Positions 1-9,167 are shown, numbered from the stretch's first letter. The stretch: DNA of 64,000 nt from Nostoc sp. S13 (GCF_029379315.1 NZ_JAQYWQ010000010.1:1-64000); one strand, 5' to 3'. Program-made: numbers and translations. The notes: generated by a model from the letters alone, not told the origin.

Positions 1-66
1 CCCGCAATCATCGTTGCTCAACTGCTTAAGAATTATTTTATAAACACGCTCTTAGCTAACTTATTG

Positions 67-414
67 ATGTCTGTCTCTAAAAATCCTGATGCTTGCCCTG
101 TTAGTATTCTGATGTCCTTACTATCAGGCCCCTGGACAATGTATATACTGTGGGTATTGTGTAATAGTGGGCCGACTCGCTTTGGTGCATTGAAGCACCT
201 AGTCGAGGGCATCTCCACCAAAGTTCTGACGGAAAGACTGAGGATGCTTGAGACAGCAGAGATTATTTATCGCCACTATGAACCAACTGTTCCACCTCAA
301 GTAACTTACGGCCTGACAGAACGTGGTCAGGAACTCATTGAAATCCTTCATCAACTCAATGCACTTGCTGAACGCTGGTATGGCAGCGAACAACGGGAAC
401 ATAGCAATATTTAA
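67..414 (+). CDS. HxlR-family winged-helix transcriptional regulator
   Basis: A 115-residue protein with the HxlR layout. An early Cys lies in the DACPVSILMSLLSGPW segment, followed by a helix-turn-helix containing RFGALKHLVEGISTKVLTER and a wing around YGLTERGQEL. HxlR proteins are dimeric DNA-binding regulators, often redox- or electrophile-responsive through the N-terminal Cys. I take the ATG at 67 rather than the TTG directly before it. It stands alone: the next gene is on the other strand and its target cannot be told from the window. The family call is firm and the stimulus is unknown. Confidence 0.85.
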   Translation: MSVSKNPDACPVSILMSLLSGPWTMYILWVLCNSGPTRFGALKHLVEGISTKVLTERLRMLETAEIIYRHYEPTVPPQVTYGLTERGQELIEILHQLNALAERWYGSEQREHSNI

Positions 415-506
415 AGGGAATAGGGAATACCTATTCCCTAAGACAGTTCCATCCACGCGGAAAGTTCTTCCATGTCAATAGGATACCGTTTGGAAACAGT
501 AGTCTA

Positions 507-1424
507 CTATTCCTGAATTGCTGCTACTTTGGCAGGAAACTGAATTCTGGGATCTGGCATGAAGTTGTATCTCAAGTACAATCCTCCCCAGACAAACAGG
601 ATAATTAACAACCCACCAATACCAAGGGGACTAGGAAGCCAAAAAACAGCTTCTATGTGGTTTAGCTCCCCAGGCTGGAGTTTCCACACTAGTTGATTGC
701 CATTTTTTTCTGGCTGTATTGCAGTTTCAGTTAGTTGAATGTTTTTGGCTCCCCAAGGAGTCTTTAAGCTAAATTCCAAATCGAGAATTGAACCAGCATT
801 AGCCAGGACGTTACCTTTGCTGGCAATTAGAGACAGCGATCGCAAATCCAAATCATAAATCAACCGATTTCGGACTAAAAGTAAAAAATTATTCTGCTCC
901 AAGAGGACGTTTGATTCAATTTTCGGCAGTTCTGAATTAGATTCGCTCTGCACAGTCTCAGAGGATTGATTCGCACGGGAGTTAAAAAATCCGTTGAACT
1001 TCTCTTGCAATTCACTACCACTATTAAAAGGAATTGTGACGATGATTTCTTCTTGAGAAACTCGTTGCGCTTTACCATCAAGTTGACGGGCGCGGCGTTC
1101 TATGGTATTTAACCATTGGTACACATAATCGCCGCTAAAACTCGTTAGCCGCTCTCCCAACTTAATATGCTGTACTACTTCGCCACTATTTGAATTATCA
1201 AAGTTAACCCCCACATCGTACTTCACACAGCCAGACAGTAACAGGGATGTTAACAGCACTACCCACAGTATAGGATTTCGGATGGGAAAGACGTAGTTGA
1301 TTCGATTTCGACTAATTAGTGGCGAGAGAAATTTCCTTTTTGCCAACACAAAACTAAATGGTCTGATTAACCACAAGAAAATCTTTCCGAAAATTGAAGA
1401 AGTTAAAACCATAAGTATCCCCAA
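507..1424 (-). CDS. DUF3153-type membrane-anchored lipoprotein
   Basis: A 305-residue protein with a lipobox-like LLSGC (Cys about residue 66), an extracytoplasmic beta-rich region (residues 67-260) and one C-terminal membrane helix (about 268-290) followed by a short basic tail. This matches the cyanobacterial DUF3153 / LppM-like family, whose biochemical role is not established. The stretch of about 60 residues before the lipobox is long for a signal peptide and holds a first hydrophobic segment, so the true start may be further in. No closer ATG with a good ribosome site was found. It lies downstream of the TPR gene on the same strand but 320 bases away across a repeat-filled gap. Confidence 0.7.
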   Translation of the reverse strand: MGILMVLTSSIFGKIFLWLIRPFSFVLAKRKFLSPLISRNRINYVFPIRNPILWVVLLTSLLLSGCVKYDVGVNFDNSNSGEVVQHIKLGERLTSFSGDYVYQWLNTIERRARQLDGKAQRVSQEEIIVTIPFNSGSELQEKFNGFFNSRANQSSETVQSESNSELPKIESNVLLEQNNFLLLVRNRLIYDLDLRSLSLIASKGNVLANAGSILDLEFSLKTPWGAKNIQLTETAIQPEKNGNQLVWKLQPGELNHIEAVFWLPSPLGIGGLLIILFVWGGLYLRYNFMPDPRIQFPAKVAAIQE

Positions 1425-1745
1425 TCAACATATTTTGGATTTTAAATTTTGGATTTTGGTGAAGCAGCGCGTTGGGCGGGTTTCCCGACTTGTTCGCGCA
1501 GCATCTCCCCTTGGGAGAAGCGACTGGCGTTCGCCTTGGCGTGCCGGAGGCATCACCCGGAGGGATTGACCCCACCGATAAACGGATGGGGCTTGAAGAC
1601 TTTAAATTTTGGATCAGAGGATTTGTGTCAACCATAAAGGTGAAAGCACGTAGCGGGACGTTAGTCCGACATGAACCAAAAGATTCTTTAATCTAAAATA
1701 CGTTCGACTAAACGCTCACAACAAGTCCAAAATCCAAAATTGGTA
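1425..1745. repeat. Gap filled with interspersed cyanobacterial repeats
   Basis: There is no credible gene. The left part repeats TTTTGGATTTTAAATTTTGGA-type AT words. The centre (about 1470-1580) is GC-rich and built of the short palindromic words (CTTGGGAGAAGCGACTGGCG and relatives) that recur at 12.2 kb, 19.05 kb, 19.6 kb and 27.1 kb. Short ORFs through it come from the repeat and have no family signature. Confidence 0.6.
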
Positions 1746-2285
1746 TCAGCCGGGGGTTCCTGAAAAATTTAACCAAAGCAAGTACGAGATGCTTAAACCA
1801 ATGGCAATTAGCGCCACCCAGATAAAGCGATTATCTCTGGTATTGACCTGACTGAGGTCAATGAATTCTGGCTCAGTAGGTTTAGGCTTCTGCTGCACAG
1901 AAGATTTTGTCGTAGCAGCTACAGAAATTTTGAGTTCATTATCGGGTAGTGCGCCCAAATCGGGGATTTGGGTCATCCATTCGCTCGGTCTTTTCAGCTT
2001 TGGTGCTTTTAAGATGTAAAGCATCTGTCGCGCTTGTTTGCTGGTTTCTAAATAGGGATGGCGTTTGAGTCTTTCGCAAACAGCGATTGCATCATCCGTG
2101 CGTCCAGCTGCTTCATAAGCTGTCACCAGATCAATTTCTACTTCGCCCCCAAGGCGAGAATTACGAGCTAACAGGGCGCTGGCCTTTTCTAAATTTTCTA
2201 CGGCTTCGCGGTATTGCCCATTTTCAAAGGCAAATTTCCCAGTCTGGTAGAGGGTTTTAGCAATTTCTAAACTTTCTGCACTCAC
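1746..2285 (-). CDS. TPR-containing membrane-anchored protein
   Basis: A 179-residue protein. The N-terminal half has two to three TPR-like helical repeats (FENGQYREAVENLEKASAL and VTAYEAAGRTDDAIAVCERL are clear units). A Pro/Lys-rich linker (about 100-150) and a single C-terminal membrane helix (about 154-171) follow. The topology suggests a tail-anchored protein with a cytoplasmic protein-binding TPR face. It is encoded 85 bases downstream of argB on the same strand, so co-transcription is possible although no shared function is evident. The partner is unknown. Confidence 0.7.
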   Translation of the reverse strand: MSAESLEIAKTLYQTGKFAFENGQYREAVENLEKASALLARNSRLGGEVEIDLVTAYEAAGRTDDAIAVCERLKRHPYLETSKQARQMLYILKAPKLKRPSEWMTQIPDLGALPDNELKISVAATTKSSVQQKPKPTEPEFIDLSQVNTRDNRFIWVALIAIGLSISYLLWLNFSGTPG

Positions 2286-2370
2286 GTCTTATACACAAAT
2301 CAGCACTATTTTTATTTTGCCAATGCCAGCAATCTTTTTGGAATCTTTTCAAAAGTTCCCTCATCGCCCT

Positions 2371-3267
2371 CTAGCTGGTAAACTGCGAACCCAGAATCAT
2401 TGTCCCAATCCCAACATCAGTAAAGATTTCCAGTAACAGGGCGTGAGGAATGCGACCATCAATGATGTGTGCTGCACGGACTCCTTGAGCAAGCGATCGC
2501 ACACAGCAACTTACTTTGGGAATCATCCCACCACTGACTATACCATTAGCAATCAACTCGCGGGCTTCGCGAATATCTACTTTTGGAATCAAAGTAGATT
2601 GGTCTTTATAATCTTTTAAAATTCCACTGGTGTCGGTCAGTAAAATTAACTTTTCTGCTCCTAGTGCCGCAGCGATTTCTCCAGCTACAGTATCAGCGTT
2701 AATGTTATAAGCTTGTCCCGTTTCGTCTGCGGCGACGCTGGACACGACGGGAATATAGCCATTGCTAGCGAGGGTGTCCAAAATCTTAATATTCACATTG
2801 CTGACTTCCCCCACAAAACCGATGCCTTCTTGACCTTGGGGACGGGCTGTAAATAGATTACCGTCTTTGCCGCAAAGTCCTACAGCCAATCCACCAGCTT
2901 GGTTAATCAGGGAGACAATTTCTTTATTGACTCGACCGACTAAAACCATTTCCACCACATCCATTGTGGCGGCATTAGTGACTCGCAAACCATTTTTAAA
3001 TTGTGGTTCGATGCCCAGCTTATCTAACCAACTGTTAATTTCTGGGCCACCGCCGTGTACTACAATTGGACGCAAGCCCACGCAGGATAAGAATACAATG
3101 TCGCGGATAACTTTGTCTTTGAGTGTGGTATCTTTCATCGCTGCGCCACCATATTTGACAACAACAGTGCGACCTGCGAATTGTTGAATATAAGGTAGTG
3201 CTTCGCTTAGTACACGTACACGAGTGGCTTCAGTTTGCCTGATGTATTCAGAATCGTTGTCCGTCAT
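2371..3267 (-). CDS. argB: Acetylglutamate kinase (arginine biosynthesis)
   Basis: A full-length 298-residue N-acetyl-L-glutamate 5-kinase, the second and PII-controlled step of arginine synthesis. Family motifs are intact: [11 protein letters not shown] near the N-terminus (phosphate binding), VHGGGPEIN (substrate loop), [10 protein letters not shown], the [16 protein letters not shown] segment and LTDTSGIL near the nucleotide site. Cyanobacterial homologues are hexameric and are activated by the signal protein PII (GlnB). The long C-terminal region ending [11 protein letters not shown] is the regulatory end. The ATG at 3267 is preceded by an AGGAG-like sequence. Confidence 0.97.
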   Translation of the reverse strand: MTDNDSEYIRQTEATRVRVLSEALPYIQQFAGRTVVVKYGGAAMKDTTLKDKVIRDIVFLSCVGLRPIVVHGGGPEINSWLDKLGIEPQFKNGLRVTNAATMDVVEMVLVGRVNKEIVSLINQAGGLAVGLCGKDGNLFTARPQGQEGIGFVGEVSNVNIKILDTLASNGYIPVVSSVAADETGQAYNINADTVAGEIAAALGAEKLILLTDTSGILKDYKDQSTLIPKVDIREARELIANGIVSGGMIPKVSCCVRSLAQGVRAAHIIDGRIPHALLLEIFTDVGIGTMILGSQFTS

Positions 3268-3540
3268 GAGGAGCCTAACAGAGAGAGTTAAAACCTATTT
3301 CAGTCAGTGTAGAAGACTTTGTACCTTGTAACAATATCTCATAGCTGCCAAGAGCAAAATAAGCTTTTTGGGTTCTACCGATCCCTTTATGGAGATTTAA
3401 CTCTAAAGTGCCAGGATAGTAGGCAGCGTCACCCGCACTTAATAAAGCGCAGATATTTGGGATTACGATGGGCTACGCCCCGCCGTAGCCCATCCCGCAT
3501 GGTAAGCGCAAACCGAATTACTGGAAACAAAGAAATAATT

Positions 3541-3954
3541 TTATTTAGGGCTAATCTCAAATGCTAAATCAGCACAATAAAAACATACATTGAATTCTAA
3601 GAAAAAATTCATCTGTCCTAAAACGAGGGGAGCATTTCTGTCTCTTGTCCAAGCAAAAGCCAATTCCACAGTTGGAAATTCTTCAACTGTGGCCATTACA
3701 ACCAATGCTCACGCCTCAAATCTAGACAAATTACCTCCCCAAGAAACGGAAACTGTTTGATGTTCCCAAACAGCCCCTAATCTCAATCCGATTTTGTAAG
3801 GTAAGACATTAACACTCGAACCTGTATCCAGTAAACCTGATACATTCAAAGAATTATTCTGATAAGTTAGGGTCAAAGGAAGATAAGGAAATGTACTGAA
3901 TGCACCTAACTCTGGGTTAACTTCAGTAAACCCAAATGTGATTGTATCAACCAT
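3541..3954 (-). pseudogene. Retropepsin-like aspartic protease, in-frame TGA
   Basis: The frame opens with MVDTITFGF and carries the retropepsin catalytic signature LLDTGSSVNVLPY. It stops at a TGA (3709-3711) after residue 81. Reading on in the same frame gives 55 more residues with the expected second half, including VEEFPTVELAFAW, NAPLVLGQMNFF and a terminal SPK, ending at TAA (3541-3543). The sense length is 137 residues, normal for these small cyanobacterial single-domain proteases. A CGA (Arg) to TGA change would explain the break. Its start overlaps the end of the upstream small gene by 8 bases, so the two formed one unit. Confidence 0.75.
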
Positions 3955-4165
3955 TTTTTGCTGCTTTTGATTCTGCCAAAGCTTTTGCTAAAACAGCAGC
4001 AGCTTCAAAAGAATCATCCAGACCAAGATTCGCAGTTTTACCTTGAGTATCTAATGGAATTAAACCGGATTCATTCACTATTTCACTTACCAGAAAATGT
4101 AGTAATAAGAGTTTATCAGTGTGAGATAATTCTTTTAAATGAGGCAAAAATTTGGTGATAGCCAT
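3947..4165 (-). CDS. Small conserved-type protein upstream of retropepsin
   Basis: A 72-residue protein (MAITKFLPHLKELSHTDKLL at the start) that is mostly helical, with an acidic and alanine-rich C-terminus. I chose the ATG at 4165. A TTG 33 bases upstream would add eleven residues. The stop codon overlaps the ATG of the retropepsin-like gene, which is typical of translationally coupled pairs. The size, composition and coupling resemble the antitoxin-like first gene of two-gene units, but I do not recognise a family. Confidence 0.5.
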   Translation of the reverse strand: MAITKFLPHLKELSHTDKLLLLHFLVSEIVNESGLIPLDTQGKTANLGLDDSFEAAAVLAKALAESKAAKNG

Positions 4166-4380
4166 AAGAATGACTTGATCAATCAGTTGATAATTCAATT
4201 ATAGAGTAATTGGCATTGAATATCGAGAGCTATTGCATATTATAAATTATGACACTCTGAAAAATAAAAAAAATCTGATGTATTAACAACTTAATCTACT
4301 ATTATTTAGCTTCTTAAAATGCCATTAGCGATCGCATCTATAATACTTTTAAGATGTCATGTATTGCATTCCTATATGTA

Positions 4381-4869
4381 ATGCTAGATGAAGCAGATTT
4401 GAGTAATGCCGATTGAACTGAGTGTAATTTTCAATATGCTAGCTTAAAAAGGACAAAACTAACAAACTGCAAAATATTGGAAAGTAGTTTAGAAGGTGCA
4501 AATTTAGAAAATGCAGACATAGTTGAGACAAGTTTAGAGGATACAAATCTCACAAACGCTAATTTAAGTAATGCTGAGATTGTGGAAACAAGTGGTTCCC
4601 CAAAATTCATGCTTAAGTAATTCGATTTTAAAGTATATTAGACATCTCCGAAAAAGAATGTAGGGAGGTGAAATTTCGCGTCTCTACAAGGGTTTTAAAT
4701 AACACATATTTAATTTCTGGAGATGTCTATTGACCTAAGTTATACAAATCTCAGTAATGCTAATCTAACTAATGCAAATTTGGAAGGCACGATTTTAGAT
4801 GGTGCAAATCTGGAAGGAGCAATATTTTGTAAAACTATTGTGCCTAATGGTAGTGTTCGGAATAACTGA
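4381..4869 (+). pseudogene. Pentapeptide-repeat gene broken by nonsense codon and MITE
   Basis: From the ATG at 4381 the frame spells pentapeptide repeats of the A(D/N)LxN kind (ADLSN, ANLEN, TNLTN, ANLSN). It has an in-frame TGA at 4414-4416 at the central hydrophobic position of one repeat. A 91-bp inverted-repeat element occupies 4639-4729. Immediately after it pentapeptides resume (TNLSN, ANLTN, ANLEG, ANLEG) and end at TGA 4867-4869. Pentapeptide proteins form right-handed beta-helices of mostly unknown role. Here the gene is clearly dead. Confidence 0.75.
4639..4729 (-). mobile_element. MITE family A, copy 1
   Basis: A 91-bp element with perfect 11-bp ends TAGACATCTCC / GGAGATGTCTA, so a TA target duplication is likely. 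Its inner part holds GTAGGGAGGTGAAATTTCGCG, a decayed version of the inner palindrome of the other copies. It is in reverse orientation relative to copies at 21994-22084 and 28410-28502. It sits inside the pentapeptide pseudogene. Confidence 0.75.
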
Positions 4870-4967
4870 TACTAAATAAATCACTATTCCCAGATTACGC
4901 GACACAACAAGCAAGCGATCGCTCCTTCAAACCTCTAGAATTGAAATCATTCGGCTGAAGCTAGGGA

Positions 4968-5576
4968 ATGAAAATGACGACGCTGCTAATTCAAACTGAA
5001 AGCACACCCCTAACGGTAAATTTCCCCTCCCTTGTGCAGATGACAAATGAGCAGTTCTACGAATTTTGTCAAGCCAATGGAGATTTACGAATTGAGCGTA
5101 CTGCCAATGGGGAAGTCATCATTATGCCACCAGCTTTTTCAGATACGGGCAACCGTAACTTTAACATTGCTGCACAGCTTGGGTATTGGACTGAACAAGA
5201 TGGCACTGGCATAGGCTTTGACTCCAGTGCAGGTTTTACACTATCCAATGGAGCGATGCGTTCCCCTGATGCTTCTTGGGTTGAACTGGAGCGCTGGAAT
5301 GCCTTAACAGATGCACAAAAAGCCTCATTTGCACCAATTTGTCCCAGCTTTGTGATTGAGTTACGCTCCTCTAGCGACCGCCTGATAAAATTACAAGACA
5401 AAATGCAGGAGTATATCGATAATGGTGCATCACTAGGCTGGTTAATTGATCGGCAGAATCGAAAAGTCTACATTTACCATCATCATCGAGAACTTGAAAT
5501 TTTGGAAAATCCCGAAGCAGTTATCGGTAATCCAGAATTACCAGGGTTTGTCCTACGAATGGCCAAAATTTGGTAA
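4968..5576 (+). CDS. Uma2-family (DUF820) putative endonuclease
   Basis: A 202-residue protein of the Uma2/DUF820 group, a PD-(D/E)XK-fold family hugely expanded in filamentous cyanobacteria and linked to mobile DNA, with no firmly known role. The sequence shows the usual order: an ERTANGEVIIMPPA strand-turn, the SPDASWVELERW motif with the core Asp, the FVIELRSSSDRL motif with the core Glu, then a DKMQEYIDNGASLGWLID helix-strand. The length is normal and all core acidic residues are present. It is a single gene; its 3' end faces aroK convergently with only 11 bases between. Confidence 0.85.
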   Translation: MKMTTLLIQTESTPLTVNFPSLVQMTNEQFYEFCQANGDLRIERTANGEVIIMPPAFSDTGNRNFNIAAQLGYWTEQDGTGIGFDSSAGFTLSNGAMRSPDASWVELERWNALTDAQKASFAPICPSFVIELRSSSDRLIKLQDKMQEYIDNGASLGWLIDRQNRKVYIYHHHRELEILENPEAVIGNPELPGFVLRMAKIW

Positions 5577-5587
5577 TTTGAGTTTTC

Positions 5588-6133
5588 CTAATGAGAAACT
5601 TGTGTTTTAAGAACGCTAGGAATTGCCTCAAGTACTCGCTTGGCAACGTCTTCAGGTGTATCTCCCTCTCGCTCAATGATGTGCAAATCGGCTTGAGAGT
5701 AAAGTGGTGTTCGTTGTTCGAGGAGCGATCGCAATTTACCTTTAGGATCAACATCTTGCAGCAGTGGTCTTGTGGTATCGTCAGCTAAACGGCTGTAAAT
5801 TATCTCCACTGGCGCATCTAGCCACACTATCAAACCGTGGTGCAAGTAACCCCAGTTTTCTCGCCGCATTACAATGCCCCCACCGGTTGCTATAGTCAAC
5901 TTTGTAAAAGCACAAACTTGTGAAAGCACGTCGCTTTCTAACTGGCGAAACTCGGCTTCACCAACTTGTGCAAATAACTGATTGATGGATTTACCTGTTG
6001 CTTGGGCAATGACATTATCGGTATCCACAAACCCATAACCTAATTCCTTTGCCAGTAAGCGCCCTACCGTCGTCTTACCAACGCCCATAATACCAATTAA
6101 GTACAGGTTGACTCTTTGTAATAAGCTGCTCAC
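5588..6133 (-). CDS. aroK: Shikimate kinase
   Basis: A protein of about 181 residues phosphorylating shikimate in the chorismate pathway. Present are the Walker A loop GIMGVGKTTVGR, the shikimate-binding Asp in VDTDNVIAQ, the TGGG motif (LTIATGGGIVMRR) and the lid region around TTRPLL. I chose the GTG at 6133 (V-S-S-L-L-Q), preceded by a GGAG-type site. A TTG ten codons further up is possible but less likely. It is the last gene before a 1-kb gene-poor stretch. Confidence 0.95.
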   Translation of the reverse strand: MSSLLQRVNLYLIGIMGVGKTTVGRLLAKELGYGFVDTDNVIAQATGKSINQLFAQVGEAEFRQLESDVLSQVCAFTKLTIATGGGIVMRRENWGYLHHGLIVWLDAPVEIIYSRLADDTTRPLLQDVDPKGKLRSLLEQRTPLYSQADLHIIEREGDTPEDVAKRVLEAIPSVLKTQVSH

Positions 6134-7146
6134 CAGTTTCTTCGCTCCAATTCTCAGCAGCAATCGGGTTTTTCAAGTGATTGATTACCCTTCCAGTATT
6201 GTTATTTTACCATGTTGACGCAGATTAAAATCTACGGCTCAGGGCTATTTCATTCGCTCTTTGGGTAGTCATAAAGGCGTCACCAAACAGCCCGCACTTC
6301 TCTACCAGACGCTGCGCGTAGCTTGTTAAGAGTAGGGGTACGACAAAGTTTTACAGTGAGCCTGCCGAACTGCTCAGTGACCGTCGTAGACATCGCTAGT
6401 TAGCTGATAATTAGAATATAAATTGTTCTTATATTTTTCACTTTCACTGAGTATTTGGTTTGGTTACTCAGTATTTATAAGAAGAATTCAGAACTCAGGA
6501 GTCAGAATTCAGTATGAATTCTGTACGAGTGGGTGATGAATATTGGTTAAAACCTCGCCCCTGGTGGGCGAAAAAAATTAAAATATTCTCGCCTTAAAAC
6601 TCTATCTTTTTATGGGTAGAGTATTCTGAATTCTGAATTCTGTATTCTGACTCCTGTTTTATTCTATGTTTTTATCTAATCAATTAGAAAAATAAACTCT
6701 AACAGTACTCCTACTACGACTTTGATAACCGACATTAGTAATTTCCGCAGAAATACAACCACAAAGTCAACCTCTGAGAAATTTATTTTCAATGGATGTC
6801 AAGGCTTTTTCCTTTGCAAATTCCAAATTTACGTATAACTTTTCTAACTTCATCTTGTTTTTAACTTCTACAAATATTTAAGATGAATCAACTGCGGTCA
6901 TTACTGGCATTAATGTATTTAAAGTAACTCAGGCAATATATTAACGATTCTTCTGTGAAATCAACATTAATAATCAACGGTGAATTTATCACAAATTTAG
7001 TAACTTTCGTTATGTGACCTGACAATTGCTGCTTGGGTATTTTTAGACTTAGCGATAAAATTAACATAGCTTGTTTGAAACTTTATCCAAACAATTTCTG
7101 TCTATGTAAATAGTTCCGGTTTTAACTTTGGTGTGTCATTTTAAGT
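6134..7146. other. 1-kb gene-poor stretch
   Basis: No confident gene. About 6484-6656 is an inverted-repeat element (separate entry). Between about 6670 and 6900 the minus strand shows a patchy protein-like reading (KMKLEKLYVNLEFAKEKALT, then a stop, then AEITNVGYQSRSRSTVRVYF). This may be the remains of a gene, but no family is recognisable. The remainder is AT-rich with no hairpin of note. Confidence 0.4.
6484..6656. repeat. Inverted-repeat element with GAATTC-rich ends
   Basis: The ends are GAATTCAGAACTCAGGAGTC and, inverted, GTATTCTGACTCCTG, each made of reiterated CAGAATTC words. The middle is unrelated AT-rich DNA. A second element with the same ends lies at about 9168-9428, so this is a dispersed family, probably a non-autonomous insertion. 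Confidence 0.55.
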
Positions 7147-7566
7147 ATGCACAATACTGTGTTCCTAACAGTACAGGCTCGTTATTCTAAAAGTTCAGTT
7201 ATAAAAAGCGCTGGCCAATTAAATGTTTCTGATAAAGGTATAAATGATGACTTATTTACTGCGATCGCCCAAAAAAAATTGGCAAATTTGAAGTTTCGAC
7301 ACAAAAGCTACTGCATATTACACCCTAATAAGCCTGAATTAATAAATAGTAGGATGAATGAGGCATCAACTATGACTCGAATTCGTGACATTGTACAAAA
7401 AGCCTTAGCAACTGGCTATTTGACAGTGGAAGCTGAAAATCAACTACGACAACTGTTGACTACCCGGTATGGCTTGGAAGATTTTAATGCTTTCATGACT
7501 TTGCAAGAAGCTGCCATGACTGGTAAGGTCAAGCAGGAATCTAGAGAGCGGTGTGGCATTAAGTAG
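7147..7566 (+). CDS. Conserved-looking hypothetical protein
   Basis: 139 residues as opened at 7147. The C-terminal 65 residues (from MTRIRDIVQKALATGYLTVE, ATG at 7372) form a compact helical unit that looks like the real domain: helix, LTTRYGLEDFNAF, helix. The N-terminal part is low in secondary-structure signal, and an in-frame ATG at 7354 behind AGTAGG may be the actual start. Cyanobacterial genomes hold many small proteins of this form with unknown role. No neighbour suggests a function. Confidence 0.5.
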   Translation: MHNTVFLTVQARYSKSSVIKSAGQLNVSDKGINDDLFTAIAQKKLANLKFRHKSYCILHPNKPELINSRMNEASTMTRIRDIVQKALATGYLTVEAENQLRQLLTTRYGLEDFNAFMTLQEAAMTGKVKQESRERCGIK

Positions 7567-7585
7567 AGACGTAGCCTGCTACATC

Positions 7586-8287
7586 TCACCGACGGGGGCG
7601 TTTACCATCATTCTCAAAATCATCATCATCGTCAAAAAATTCCCAATCATCATCATCTGCTTGATTGGTCGTCGGTGGCTGATAAGGGGGGATGATTACC
7701 CGGTAATCAGCATCGTAAATTGATTCAGTTTTTCCCGCAGCCGTATTTTTTGGCTCACGGTAGCTGTAGGAGTAAACTGAACCAGATTGAGAACTGCTTT
7801 TGGCTTCTGATTGACGTTCGTAAGTTGTTGAGTCTTTAGCAGATTGAGCTTGAGGATTAGGAGTAGACGCTTCCTCTGGCTTTTCATCAAAATTCCAATC
7901 ATCATCTTTACTACTATTTGTCTCCCAATCATCAAATACATCACTGCTAGGCGCTTCTTTTTTACTAGCTGGTGGTGGAGGACTGGCAGGGCGAGATGTG
8001 GGTTCTTCTCTCCGGGTTGCCTTGGCACGAGGCGAAGTTGCAGTTGAGCGGTCAGGAGTTCGGCGTTGTCTTCCGACAAAATAATTGGATAAGTTAAACA
8101 AGGTAGCAATCAATATCGATGTGAAAGCACCAGTGGCAATACTGAACAAAATCCATATCGCTAGTGGTAATGGTTGAGTTCGCACGCCCAAAAATACTAG
8201 CGATAGGGCAGGTGACCAATTTTGGACTAACAACAGCGTTAGTCCTCCCAGTACCGCCACCAATAGAATTAAGCGAATTACAGCCAT
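7586..8287 (-). CDS. LapA-domain (DUF1049) membrane protein
   Basis: A 233-residue protein. Two membrane helices (about 4-21 and 40-66) make the LapA/DUF1049 hairpin with the VQNWSPALSLVFLG turn. A long cytoplasmic tail follows, low in complexity and rich in Ser, Pro, Lys and Asp. It carries acidic Trp-containing repeats (VFDDWETN, DDDWNFDE, DDDDWEFFDDDDDFEND). LapA-domain proteins take part in envelope or lipopolysaccharide assembly in proteobacteria; the acidic tail is the cyanobacterial variation. It is convergent with the preceding small gene. Confidence 0.75.
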   Translation of the reverse strand: MAVIRLILLVAVLGGLTLLLVQNWSPALSLVFLGVRTQPLPLAIWILFSIATGAFTSILIATLFNLSNYFVGRQRRTPDRSTATSPRAKATRREEPTSRPASPPPPASKKEAPSSDVFDDWETNSSKDDDWNFDEKPEEASTPNPQAQSAKDSTTYERQSEAKSSSQSGSVYSYSYREPKNTAAGKTESIYDADYRVIIPPYQPPTTNQADDDDWEFFDDDDDFENDGKRPRR

Positions 8288-8345
8288 AGCAATTTTGTCA
8301 ATCTGATTACTCTATCATTACCATTTCAAGCCCTTTTAGGACTAT

Positions 8346-8486
8346 TAGACTTATCCGGAAATGAGAACTTTATTTGGCTGAAACCTAGCTCTGGAGAGGG
8401 TTTTAGAGGTTCCTGTTTTATATAAGCTAAAAAGCCAGCTATGTAAGGGTTTCAGCTATTTTGAGGTTTATTTGTGGATAAGTCTA
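8346..8486. mobile_element. MITE-like inverted repeat, 141 bp
   Basis: The ends are TAGACTTATCCGG and, inverted, TGGATAAGTCTA (outer 11 bp match). A second nested inverted pair GGCTGAAACC / GGTTTCAGC lies inside. It lies between the LapA-domain gene and ubiX, with TA at both ends as expected for TA-targeting MITEs. No ORF. Confidence 0.6.
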
Positions 8487-8517
8487 TTGTAAAATTACGA
8501 TAAATCCACTGAGGGCG

Positions 8518-9138
8518 TTAGCGACGACCTTGCCACCGTTGAATTGGGATGCAGTCAATATCTAGTTGATCTAAAGCACGGGCAACTACAAAATCAACTA
8601 AATCCTCAATGGTTTGGGGATTGTGATACCAGGCGGGAATAGCGGGAACAACTCTGACTCCAACTTCTGCTAAAGAGGTTAAGTTACGTAGATGGATGAG
8701 GCTAAAAGGCGTTTCACGAGGGACAATGACCAGCTTTCGCCCTTCTTTGAGTTGGACATCCGCCGCCCGTTCTAGTAAATCGGAACTCAAGCCAACTGCC
8801 AGCTTTGCCACTGTGCTCATGCTGCATGGAATGATCATCATCCCCAAAGTGGCAAAGGAACCACTGGCAATCCCGGCTCCAACATCACTCCAAGGATGGC
8901 AGCGTAGTTTACCCTCAAGTGAAACTCCAGCTTGCTCTCGCCAGAATTGTTCTTGCGCGGTTGGTTCTGGTGGCATCCGAATTTCCTGTTCTGACTGCCA
9001 AACCATGTAAGTTGATTTAGAGGCAACCAATTCAATACTATACTCCGCTTCTAGCAAAAATTTGATGGCGCGAACAGCGTAAATCAGACCAGATGCGCCC
9101 GATACGCCTAAAATTAGAGGTTTAGTATGATTTGACAC
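8518..9138 (-). CDS. ubiX: UbiX-type flavin prenyltransferase
   Basis: A 206-residue enzyme that prenylates FMN to make the cofactor of UbiD-type decarboxylases. Family signs are the glycine-rich ILGVSGASGLIYAVRAIKF start (FMN phosphate binding), the EIRMPPEPTAQEQ region, the conserved IIPCSMSTVAKLAVG motif carrying the active-site Ser, and the VIVPRETPFSLIHLRN motif. The length is normal. In cyanobacteria it supports plastoquinone synthesis. No ubiD is in the window. Confidence 0.95.
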   Translation of the reverse strand: MSNHTKPLILGVSGASGLIYAVRAIKFLLEAEYSIELVASKSTYMVWQSEQEIRMPPEPTAQEQFWREQAGVSLEGKLRCHPWSDVGAGIASGSFATLGMMIIPCSMSTVAKLAVGLSSDLLERAADVQLKEGRKLVIVPRETPFSLIHLRNLTSLAEVGVRVVPAIPAWYHNPQTIEDLVDFVVARALDQLDIDCIPIQRWQGRR

Positions 9139-9167
9139 GTAAATTTTAGTGGATTTTACCGAAGAAG

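Noticed and set aside
3319-3567. Plus-strand frame of 82 codons
   Set aside because: It runs through a dispersed repeat and over the 3' part of the retropepsin pseudogene; composition is not protein-like.
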